6,425 bases of DNA, from the NCBI GenBank assembly GCA_934678955.1, contig CAKUSI010000222.1:1-6425 (forward strand). The letters are read 5' to 3'. The notes below the pieces were generated by a model that worked only from the letters and a program-made list of their open reading frames with translations, made no database searches and was not told the origin of the DNA. Below are positions 1 to 4,974 of this stretch, piece by piece (position 1 is the first letter of the stretch; each line of letters opens with the position of its first letter). The DNA is from an uncultured Austwickia sp. (lineage in GTDB: Bacteria; Actinomycetota; Actinomycetes; Actinomycetales; Dermatophilaceae). The translations under genes were made by a program, and so were the position numbers.

Positions 1-331
1 CTGCGGAGGGGTGCGCCGCGTACAGCACCCGCGACCCGAGCATCGCGGCCTTCTGCGCCACTGGACCGGCCCGGTCCAGGTCCATGACGTCCACGTGGTC
101 GCCTGGCACCAGCGCGCCGAGCGCGTTGACGACCCCCAAGAAGTCCCGCTGAACCCCCGGGGCGAACCCCACGGCAAGGTCAATGTCTCGGGGCTCGATG
201 CCCTTCGGCCCGGTGGCCGCGCTTCCAAAGAGGGTCACGATCTCCACGTCGAAGTCGCGACACGTTTCGGCCAGTTCCCCACGTGCGACGGCGTCTTCCA
301 GCCGCAGGAGAGCGTCACGGACGCGCATCAT
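1..331 (-). CDS. MNT-type nucleotidyltransferase domain protein (partial, 3' end off the left edge)
   Basis: The minus strand encodes a protein beginning MMRVRDALLRLEDAV, with 110 codons visible before the window ends. Residues about 32-53 carry the nucleotidyltransferase core: VTLFGSAATG, then PRDIDLAVGF. This is the GS-xn-DxD motif with 11 residues between GS and the first Asp, where 10 is common. The later HVDVMDLDRAGPV supplies the likely third acidic residue, and the end (MLGSRVLYAA) fits the usual tail of this small family. The family includes MntA antitoxins, which AMPylate a HEPN toxin, and other minimal nucleotidyltransferases. No HEPN gene is visible; it could lie beyond the left edge. 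The start is either of two adjacent ATGs (331 or 328). An AGGAGG on the minus strand at 350-345 lies 13 nt before the first, which is slightly far. The frame stays open upstream, so a longer GTG start cannot be excluded. A weak -10-like TACGCT lies at 377-372. Confidence 0.8.
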   Translation of the reverse strand, partial: MMRVRDALLRLEDAVARGELAETCRDFDVEIVTLFGSAATGPKGIEPRDIDLAVGFAPGVQRDFLGVVNALGALVPGDHVDVMDLDRAGPVAQKAAMLGSRVLYAAHPSA

Positions 332-414
332 GAGACAGCACCCCCCTCCTCGCGGTGGCCGATCCGGTACGAGCGTACGCGAGCCTGCCGGTCGACGAGC
401 GAGCGCGACATCGC

Positions 415-472
415 GGAGCGTGGATGGGCCTGGCGGGAGCGGGGAGCGAAGCGACCCCCGGATGGTCGCCAC
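415..472. repeat. 58-bp direct repeat, copy 1
   Basis: This segment starts GGAGCGTGGATGGG, contains GGAGCGAAGCGACCC, and recurs 99 bp later with 4 mismatches in 58 bases (429/528, 458/557, 467/566 and 470/569). It is noncoding. Its origin and function are unknown; a local duplication or a dispersed intergenic repeat family are both possible. Confidence 0.85.
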
Positions 473-492
473 GTGCGGCACGGCCGCGATCC

Positions 493-591
493 GGGGTGGG
501 GTGCGCGCGCGAAGGAGCGTGGATGGGTCTGGCGGGAGCGGGGAGCGAAGCGACCCGCGGATGGTTGCGACGAGCGCGCGCACCCCACCCC
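493..591. repeat. 18-bp perfect inverted repeat framing repeat copy 2
   Basis: The left arm GGGGTGGGGTGCGCGCGC (493-510) is the exact reverse complement of the right arm at 574-591. The 63-bp centre consists almost entirely of direct-repeat copy 2. This could fold into a long stem in RNA downstream of the Mcl2-like gene, or be the terminal repeats of a tiny element. No target-site duplication is evident, and the arms are low-complexity GC. Confidence 0.7.
514..571. repeat. 58-bp direct repeat, copy 2
   Basis: This is the second copy of the repeat at 415-472, offset by exactly 99 bp. It lies inside the loop of the 18-bp inverted repeat 493-510/574-591, whereas copy 1 has no such flanking arms. 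Confidence 0.85.
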
Positions 592-637
592 CGCACGCCA
601 CACCAGCAACCACCCGGAGTCCGAGAACCGGACCCGA

Positions 638-1516
638 TCAGCCGTCTGCCTCCAGCGCCTGGATCGCCTCATGCATGGTCAGGATCCGCTGAGCGGACTC
701 GACGTGCAGGTTCTCGATCATCTTGCCGTTGTACGTGACGACGCCGGAGCCCTTGCCGTCCTCCCACGCCTGCAGAATGCCCTGCGCCTCCTCGACGGCC
801 GCCGCGCTCGGCGCGAAGGCCTGGTTCGCCGGCTCGACCTGCCCGGGGTGGATCAGGGTCTTGCCGTCGAATCCCCACTGGCGGCCCTGGACGCACTCGG
901 CCTCGAAGCCCTCGGGGTCCTTCACGTTGTTGTAGACGCCGTCGATGATCGCCTTGCCCGCCGCGCGGGCGGCGAGCAGACAGAGCTGCAGCCCGGTCTG
1001 GACGGGCGCGCGGCCCGGCACGTGCTCCGCGTAGAGCTCCTTGACCAGGTCGTTCGTGCCCATCACGAGGACAGACAGCTTCGCGGAGGCGCTCGCGATC
1101 TCATACGCATGCAGCATCGCGATCGGCGTCTCCACCATAGCCCACAGCGTCGTATGGGCGGGCGCGCCGAACTTCTCCAGCTCCTCGGCAAGATCCAGCA
1201 CCTGCTGGGCGGAGGACACCTTGGGCACCGCGATCGCGTCAGGACCGGCAGCGCACGCCGCCTTCACGTCGTCGAGGTGCCACTGCGTGTCCATGCCGTT
1301 CACGCGGATGATCAGCTCGCGGCGGCCGTAGTCCCCCGATGTCACCGCGGCACAGGCGGCCTCGCGGGCAGCGGGCTTGGCGTCGGGGGCGACCGCATCC
1401 TCCAGGTCGAAGATGATGCCGTCGCAGGGAATCGCCTTGGCCTTCTCCAGGGCCCGCTCGTTGGAGCTGGGCATGTACAGCACGGACCGGCGCGGCCGGA
1501 ACTGGGTGTCGTTCAT
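638..1516 (-). CDS. mcl2: (3S)-malyl-CoA thioesterase-like protein (HpcH/HpaI aldolase/citrate lyase family)
   Basis: This 292-residue cytoplasmic protein spans the usual full length of CitE-like lyases. It shows the family TIM-barrel marks: RSVLYMPSSNERALEKA near residue 10, IIFDLEDAV (35-42), the CoA/substrate arginine in IIRVNGMDT (R71), the Mg2+ ligands Glu in WAMVET (E129) and Asp in VMGTNDL (D156), and GFDGKTLIHPGQ (215-226). The combination RSVLY..ERALEKA, MGTND..KEL, QTGL.LCLLAARA, DGVYN and GK.IENLH matches what I recall of Rhodobacter sphaeroides Mcl2, which hydrolyses (3S)-malyl-CoA to malate and CoA. The thioesterase assignment is inference from this resemblance; a citramalyl-CoA or other 3-hydroxyacyl-CoA lyase is the alternative. 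The ATG at 1516 is the first possible start, because an in-frame TGA lies three codons upstream. The ribosome site is weak (only AGAGAG-like purines). The gene lies 122 bp downstream of the malyl-CoA lyase gene and is probably co-transcribed with it. Confidence 0.85.
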   Translation of the reverse strand: MNDTQFRPRRSVLYMPSSNERALEKAKAIPCDGIIFDLEDAVAPDAKPAAREAACAAVTSGDYGRRELIIRVNGMDTQWHLDDVKAACAAGPDAIAVPKVSSAQQVLDLAEELEKFGAPAHTTLWAMVETPIAMLHAYEIASASAKLSVLVMGTNDLVKELYAEHVPGRAPVQTGLQLCLLAARAAGKAIIDGVYNNVKDPEGFEAECVQGRQWGFDGKTLIHPGQVEPANQAFAPSAAAVEEAQGILQAWEDGKGSGVVTYNGKMIENLHVESAQRILTMHEAIQALEADG

Positions 1517-1594
1517 CGTCGATCACGCTCTCTGCTCTGGGGGGCGGGGGCTGGTCGGGGATCCTGCGTGGCCAGGGCCCGAGACCGGGCTGCT

Positions 1595-1629
1595 CGCGGG
1601 CGCGTGATCGGAGGATCGGCGCGCCCGCG
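1595..1629 (-). terminator. 10-bp perfect stem-loop between the two lyase genes
   Basis: The arm CGCGGGCGCG (1595-1604) pairs perfectly with CGCGCCCGCG (1620-1629) around a 15-nt loop. It begins nine bases past the upstream lyase stop on the minus strand. No T-tract follows, so it could be a U-less actinobacterial terminator, an attenuator, or an RNA-stability element that sets the ratio of the two gene products. Only the structure is seen; the role is inferred. Confidence 0.4.
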
Positions 1630-1638
1630 GCCGAAGGC

Positions 1639-2748
1639 TCAGCCGGCGGACTTGGCCAGGGCGGCCTGCTTGGCCTGGTCGTAGACGGCCTTCAGGTCGG
1701 GGTCGATCTCGCCCAACTGCTCGGCGAGGCGCACGACGACCAGGCACTGCTTACAAGAGGCGTCGTCCTCCATCTTGCCGTCGACCATGACGGCCCCGGA
1801 GCCGTCGCCCATCTTCTCGACGACCTCGTACGCGTGCTCCACATCCTTCGGGTCCGGGCTGAAGACCTTCTTGGCGATCTGGATCTGCACGGGGTGCAGG
1901 GTCCACGTGCCGACGCAGCCGAGGAGGAACGCGTTGCGGAACTGATCCTCGCAGGCCACGACGTCCTTGATGTCGCCGAACGGGCCGTAGTACGGGTAGA
2001 TGCCGTGCATCGCGCACGCGTCGACCATCCGCGCGATCGTGTAGTGCCACAGATCCTGCTGGAAGATCGTGCGCGGAGTCGTCTCGCCCTGGAAGTCGTA
2101 CGAGCCGTCGTCCAGCCGACCCGGGTCGGAGCGCACCAGGTAGCCGGGGTGCCCGCCGCCCACCCGGGTGGTCTTCATGCGCCGGTCGGCCGCGAGGTCG
2201 GCGGGGCCGAGGGACAGGCCCTGCATCCGCGGAGAGGCGCCGCAGATCTCCTCGATGTTGGCCACGCCGCGCGCGGTCTCCAGGATCGCGTGGACCAGGA
2301 TCGGGCGGGTCAGGCCCGCCTTGGCCTCCAGCTGGGCGAGGATCCGGTCGACGTAGTGGATGTCCTCGGCGCCCTGCACCTTCGGCACCATCACGACGTC
2401 GAGCTTGTCGCCGATGGCGGGGATCAGCGTGGTGAGGTCGTCGAGCACCCAGGGGCTGTCCAGCGCGTTGATGCGGGTCCACAGCTGGGTGTTGGCGCCG
2501 AAGTCGACCTCGCGGCCGATCTTCACCAGCCCTTCGCGCGCGGCCACCTTGTTGTCCACCTTGACGGCGTCCTCCAGGTTGCCCAGGAGCACGTCGACGG
2601 AGCCGACCATGTCCGGGATCTTGGTGGCCATCTTGGCGTTCGAGGGGTCGAAGAAGTGGATCGCCCGGGATGGCCGCGCCGGAATCTCCCGGACCGGAGC
2701 GGGGGCGCCCACCGCGAGGGGGGCGAAGAAGTCCTTGGCGCTGCGCAC
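1639..2748 (-). CDS. mcl: L-malyl-CoA / beta-methylmalyl-CoA lyase, Chloroflexus type
   Basis: This 369-residue protein is of the HpcH/HpaI aldolase/citrate lyase family. Such lyases reversibly cleave malyl-CoA to acetyl-CoA and glyoxylate, and beta-methylmalyl-CoA to propionyl-CoA and glyoxylate. The sequence follows the Chloroflexus aurantiacus enzyme closely as I recall it: LAVGAPAPVREIPARPSRAIHFF at the N-terminus, LLGNLEDAV (54-62), LWTRINALDSPWVLDD (89-104), LDVVMVPKV (116-124), HAILETARG (153-161), SLGPADLAA (179-187), KTTRVGGGHP (192-201), DLWHYTIARMVD (232-243), YGPFGDIKD (254-262) and GKMEDDA (324-330). Likely catalytic residues are R92, Mg2+ ligands E157 and D184, and a C-terminal Asp (328 or 329) donated to a neighbouring subunit. 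The stretch at about 205-228 looks longer than in Chloroflexus. The start is GTG at 2748: an in-frame TAG lies four codons upstream, and a strong AGGAGGAG lies between. The thioesterase-like gene follows 122 bp downstream. A citramalyl-CoA side activity is possible. Confidence 0.92.
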   Translation of the reverse strand: MRSAKDFFAPLAVGAPAPVREIPARPSRAIHFFDPSNAKMATKIPDMVGSVDVLLGNLEDAVKVDNKVAAREGLVKIGREVDFGANTQLWTRINALDSPWVLDDLTTLIPAIGDKLDVVMVPKVQGAEDIHYVDRILAQLEAKAGLTRPILVHAILETARGVANIEEICGASPRMQGLSLGPADLAADRRMKTTRVGGGHPGYLVRSDPGRLDDGSYDFQGETTPRTIFQQDLWHYTIARMVDACAMHGIYPYYGPFGDIKDVVACEDQFRNAFLLGCVGTWTLHPVQIQIAKKVFSPDPKDVEHAYEVVEKMGDGSGAVMVDGKMEDDASCKQCLVVVRLAEQLGEIDPDLKAVYDQAKQAALAKSAG

Positions 2749-2754
2749 GTCGAT

Positions 2755-2762
2755 CTCCTCCT
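2755..2762 (-). promoter_or_regulatory. Shine-Dalgarno site of the malyl-CoA lyase gene
   Basis: AGGAGGAG on the minus strand ends 6 nt before the GTG at 2748. The in-frame TAG at 2763-2761 overlaps the start of this site, so no longer N-terminus is possible. This fixes the GTG start. Confidence 0.85.
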
Positions 2763-2900
2763 AGCTCCCGGCATCCATTCCGCGGGGCTCGCGGCGCCCG
2801 GCCCGCCGGGCACAGGACGACGCGAGCGCATGGAACACGGAGGACCGCACGGGCACGGTCATGGGTTGCCACGACGCTACCAGCGGGGCTCACGGCACCC

Positions 2901-2914
2901 CAGGGCTTGCCCTG
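2901..2914. promoter_or_regulatory. CAGGGC-TT-GCCCTG dyad, possible operator
   Basis: Two perfect 6-bp arms are separated by 2 bp. The dyad sits about 20 bp upstream of the weak TAGCGT -10 candidate for mcl, where a regulator could act. The arms are short, so chance is a real alternative in DNA this GC-rich. Confidence 0.3.
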
Positions 2915-2960
2915 TGACGGGCTTCACGATTTCCGACGCGGCTCTCCGAGCGAAGCGGGT

Positions 2961-2991
2961 CGCCCTGGGGGACCTTCGGCGCCCCCGGGCG
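2961..2991. repeat. Imperfect hairpin upstream of the MgtE_N/CBS gene
   Basis: CGCCC (2961-2965) plus GGGGG (2967-2971) pair with CCCCC (2982-2986) plus GGGCG (2987-2991), with T2966 bulged and a 10-nt loop. It lies just upstream of the -10 site at 3009, so it would not be in a leaderless transcript. On the minus strand it would be outside mcl mRNA if that starts near 2867. Its role is unknown. Confidence 0.35.
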
Positions 2992-3008
2992 AGGCATACG
3001 GCCGCGGG

Positions 3009-3014
3009 TACCCT
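3009..3014 (+). promoter_or_regulatory. -10 hexamer TACCCT for a likely leaderless transcript
   Basis: TACCCT fits the actinobacterial TAnnnT -10 pattern and lies 7 nt before the GTG at 3022, so transcription would begin at or next to the start codon. No ribosome binding site precedes that GTG, which agrees. I see no clear -35 element. Confidence 0.55.
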
Positions 3015-3021
3015 GAGCCTC

Positions 3022-4290
3022 GTGACGACGCGCGCTTATGTGAGCCGCCTGGTGAGCCTCAACGTGTTCGACCCGTTGGGCGACCAGGTCGGCCGCGTGC
3101 GTGACGTCGTGGTCACTCACAGCCCGGTACGGGTCCGTCCGCGCGTCATCGGCCTGGTCGTGGAGGTCCCCGGCCGCCGCCGGGTGTTCGTCCCGATGAC
3201 CCGGGTGACGAGCATCGAAGGCGGCCAGGTGGTGACCACCGGGCTGGTCAACATGCGTCGGTTCGAACAGCGCCCCGGAGAGTCCCTGATCATGGCCGAG
3301 GTGCTGGACCGGGGCGTCACGGTCGAGGATCCCGACGGAGACTTCGAGGCCACTGTCGAGGACGTCGCGATCGAGAAGGACCGCGCGCGCGACTGGGCGG
3401 TCACTCGCGTCTTCGTGCGCAAGGTCAGCGACCGACGCCACCGCTTCCCGTCGTTGCACCGCCGCCGCGGGGAGACGCTGACGGTCCCGATCGAGAACGT
3501 CGCCGGCCTGCTGCTGCTGGACGAGGACCAAGGCGCGGCGGCGCTGCTGGGCTCGTACGACGACCTCAAGGCCGCGGACCTGGCGGGCATCATCCACGAT
3601 CTGCCGGAGCAGCGGCGTTGGCAGGTGGCGGCCGCCCTGGACGACGACCGGCTGGCGGACGTATTGGAGGAGCTCCCCGAGGACCACCAGATCGAGATCC
3701 TCGCGACGCTCGCCTCGGATCGGGCCGCCGACGTCCTGGAGGCCATGCAGCCGGACGACGCGGCAGACCTACTCTCCGAGTTGGCGCCGGAGACGGCCGA
3801 GCACTACCTGCAGTTGATGGAGCCGGACGAGGCCGCCGATGTGCGCCGCCTCCTGACGTACGACGAGGACACGGCAGGCGGGCTCATGACCACCGAGCCC
3901 GTCATCCTGCCCCCCGAGGCGACCGTCGCGGAAGCACTGGCCGTGGTGCGCCGGGCGGAGCTCTCCCCCGCCATCGCCGCCTCGGTCTTCGTCTGCCGTT
4001 CCCCTCTGGAGACTCCCACCGGCCGCTACCTCGGCCTCGTCCACATCCAGCGGCTGCTGCGCGAGCCCCCGCACGCTGCGGTCGGCGCCTTCCTCGACAA
4101 CACCGAGGCGCTGCGACCTGAGGCGTCCATCGGGATGATCACCCGTGAGATGGCGATCTACAACAGCGTCTCCGTCCCGGTCGTCGACGAGAACCAGCAC
4201 CTGCTCGGGGCCGTGACCGTCGACGACCTGCTCGACCACCTGCTGCCCGAGGACTGGCGCGAGGACCGCCACGAGGCCACCCATGGCTGA
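3022..4290 (+). CDS. Soluble PRC-barrel / MgtE N-terminal / tandem-CBS protein (no channel domain)
   Basis: This 422-residue protein looks cytoplasmic. Residues about 5-75 (YVSRLVSLNVFDPLGDQVGRV) resemble a PRC-barrel domain, and 95-165 (GVTVEDPDGDFEATVEDVAI) look like a second, related barrel. Residues about 180-285 form the helical MgtE_N repeat region (LADVLEELPEDHQIEIL, AADVLEAMQPDDAADLLSEL, AADVRRLLTYDEDTAGGLMT). Two CBS motifs follow (about 285-345 and 350-408, ending LLGAVTVDDLLDHLLP). In true MgtE magnesium channels a five-helix membrane domain follows; here the protein stops after CBS, so it cannot be a transporter alone. The many acidic residues could bind Mg2+, as in the MgtE sensor. 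The GTG start is chosen because family resemblance begins there and a -10 hexamer sits 7 nt before it. The DUF1003 membrane protein gene overlaps its 3' end, which suggests a joint membrane-associated sensor or complex. Function is not established. Confidence 0.85.
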   Translation: MTTRAYVSRLVSLNVFDPLGDQVGRVRDVVVTHSPVRVRPRVIGLVVEVPGRRRVFVPMTRVTSIEGGQVVTTGLVNMRRFEQRPGESLIMAEVLDRGVTVEDPDGDFEATVEDVAIEKDRARDWAVTRVFVRKVSDRRHRFPSLHRRRGETLTVPIENVAGLLLLDEDQGAAALLGSYDDLKAADLAGIIHDLPEQRRWQVAAALDDDRLADVLEELPEDHQIEILATLASDRAADVLEAMQPDDAADLLSELAPETAEHYLQLMEPDEAADVRRLLTYDEDTAGGLMTTEPVILPPEATVAEALAVVRRAELSPAIAASVFVCRSPLETPTGRYLGLVHIQRLLREPPHAAVGAFLDNTEALRPEASIGMITREMAIYNSVSVPVVDENQHLLGAVTVDDLLDHLLPEDWREDRHEATHG

Positions 4291-4843
4291 GGCGCGCCTG
4301 GTTCCGTTAGACCAGCCGCGCGATCCGCGCCGCCGGTCGCTGCGCCTGCCCAAGATGGATCCCGAGGTGTTCGGCGGGATCGCCGAACGATTCGCCCGCT
4401 GGATGGGCACCGCGCAGTTCCTCATCTACATGACCGTGTTCGTCTCGGCGTGGCTGGCCTGGAACACGCTGATGCCCGAGGGCTTCCAGTTCGACCCGCG
4501 CGCCCTCAACTACACGCTGCTGACGCTGATCCTCTCGCTCCAGGCCTCCTATGCGGCGCCGCTTATCCTGCTCGCGCAGAACCGGCAGGACGACCGCGAC
4601 CGCGTCTCCCTCGCCCAGGACCGTTCGCGCGACGAGCGCAACCTGGCGGACACGGAATACCTCACCCGTGAGGTGGCCGCGCTGCGCATCGCCCTTCGCG
4701 AGATGGCCACGCGAGACTACATCCGTTCGGAGATGCGCGACCTGCTCGACGAGCTGGCCGAGCACCGGCAAGGCTGCCCGCGCTGCGGCTGGCCGGGCGG
4801 CGAGGAGAAGCAGCCCAAATCCAAGCGCTCCGGGAAGCGCTGA
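4283..4843 (+). CDS. DUF1003 family two-helix membrane protein
   Basis: This 186-residue protein has two predicted membrane segments (about 46-64, FLIYMTVFVSAWLAWNTLM; and about 77-98) joined by a short loop containing FDPRALNY. The second helix runs into the DUF1003 signature SYAAPLILLAQNRQDDRDR (89-107). After it comes a charged, probably helical cytoplasmic region (about 108-162), then a CPRC pair (165-168) and a lysine-rich tail. The N-terminus is basic (RDPRRRSLRLPK), consistent with a cytoplasmic location. Its ATG overlaps the preceding stop (ATGGCTGA), and a GAGG lies 6 nt upstream inside that gene, so translation is probably coupled. DUF1003 has no established biochemical role. The fixed partnership with a channel-less MgtE-like protein suggests the two act together, perhaps in divalent-cation sensing; this is inference. 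Confidence 0.88.
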   Translation: MAEARLVPLDQPRDPRRRSLRLPKMDPEVFGGIAERFARWMGTAQFLIYMTVFVSAWLAWNTLMPEGFQFDPRALNYTLLTLILSLQASYAAPLILLAQNRQDDRDRVSLAQDRSRDERNLADTEYLTREVAALRIALREMATRDYIRSEMRDLLDELAEHRQGCPRCGWPGGEEKQPKSKRSGKR

Positions 4844-4870
4844 GCCCGGCTCCAACCTGGGATGATTTCC

Positions 4871-4903
4871 CGACCGGTCGATCGGCAGGTCGGCAGGTCG
4901 GCG
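4871..4903. repeat. Palindrome plus short tandem repeat upstream of mrp
   Basis: The 10-bp palindrome CGACCGGTCG (4871-4880) is followed by CGGCAGGT twice in tandem (4883-4898) and a partial third unit. It sits 60-100 bp upstream of the mrp start, in the 131-bp spacer after the DUF1003 gene. It could be a regulator site or replication slippage. I see no strong terminator in this spacer. Confidence 0.4.
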
Positions 4904-4961
4904 GGGCGATGAGGCGGCCGGGCCGGGGCGGGCGCCTGGGCGGGCGTCCGAGGTCTGGGGT

Positions 4962-4967
4962 TACAGT
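4962..4967 (+). promoter_or_regulatory. -10 hexamer TACAGT for mrp, likely leaderless
   Basis: TACAGT (TAnnnT class) lies 7 nt before the ATG at 4975, with no Shine-Dalgarno between them. The spacing equals that at 3009-3022. This supports the 4975 start over an upstream in-frame ATG at 4909. Confidence 0.55.
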
Positions 4968-4974
4968 GGGCGGC

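Larger units (their letters stand above)
332..637. other. 306-bp intergenic spacer, repeat-bearing
   Basis: This stretch lies between the stop of the Mcl2-like gene and the start of the nucleotidyltransferase, both on the minus strand. It holds a 58-bp direct repeat and an 18-bp inverted repeat, listed separately. It also has a short 5-bp hairpin just past the lyase stop (GTCCG at 619-623 with CGGAC at 629-633) without a T-run. Open frames cross it on both strands, but their products are low-complexity Arg/Pro/Gly/Ser-rich strings with no family resemblance, so I treat it as noncoding. Confidence 0.6.
2749..3021. other. Divergent intergenic region between mcl and the MgtE_N/CBS gene
   Basis: These 273 bp should hold promoters for both directions. 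On the right, a convincing -10 hexamer serves the plus-strand gene (listed separately). Toward mcl, the best minus-strand -10-like hexamer I see is TAGCGT (2879-2874), with no convincing -35, giving a leader of roughly 120 nt; this is weak. Two dyads at 2901-2914 and 2961-2991 are listed separately. No protein is supported here: open frames that cross it lack start signals and family resemblance. Confidence 0.6.

Noticed and set aside
415..571. CRISPR array
   Set aside because: There are only two repeat units of 58 bp, there is no array of regular spacers, and no cas gene is in view.
355..738. Possible small proteins spanning the repeat region on either strand
   Set aside because: The repeat spacing of 99 is a multiple of three, so duplicated peptide strings appear in several frames at once. 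None has a ribosome site or family match.
11..1684. Long plus-strand open frame of 557 codons antisense to the lyase/thioesterase region
   Set aside because: It is a shadow frame in GC-rich DNA: low-complexity Arg/His/Leu/Gly content, no family resemblance, and opposite to a well-matched CoA-lyase gene and to the nucleotidyltransferase.
1834..3021. Upstream extension of the MgtE_N/CBS gene to an ATG at 1834
   Set aside because: The frame is open by chance opposite mcl. Protein resemblance begins only near 3022, where a promoter-like hexamer also sits.
2890..3687. 265-codon minus-strand open frame antisense to the PRC-barrel/MgtE_N gene
   Set aside because: The translation shows no domain and simply mirrors the plus-strand coding pattern.
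4775..4788. Zinc-finger reading of the CPRC pair near the DUF1003 C-terminus
   Set aside because: Only one CxxC is present with no second pair, so a metal site cannot be supported from one chain.
4909..4974. 22-residue N-terminal extension of Mrp from the ATG at 4909
   Set aside because: The added residues are Arg/Gly-rich and unlike the family, and they would be encoded across the likely promoter.
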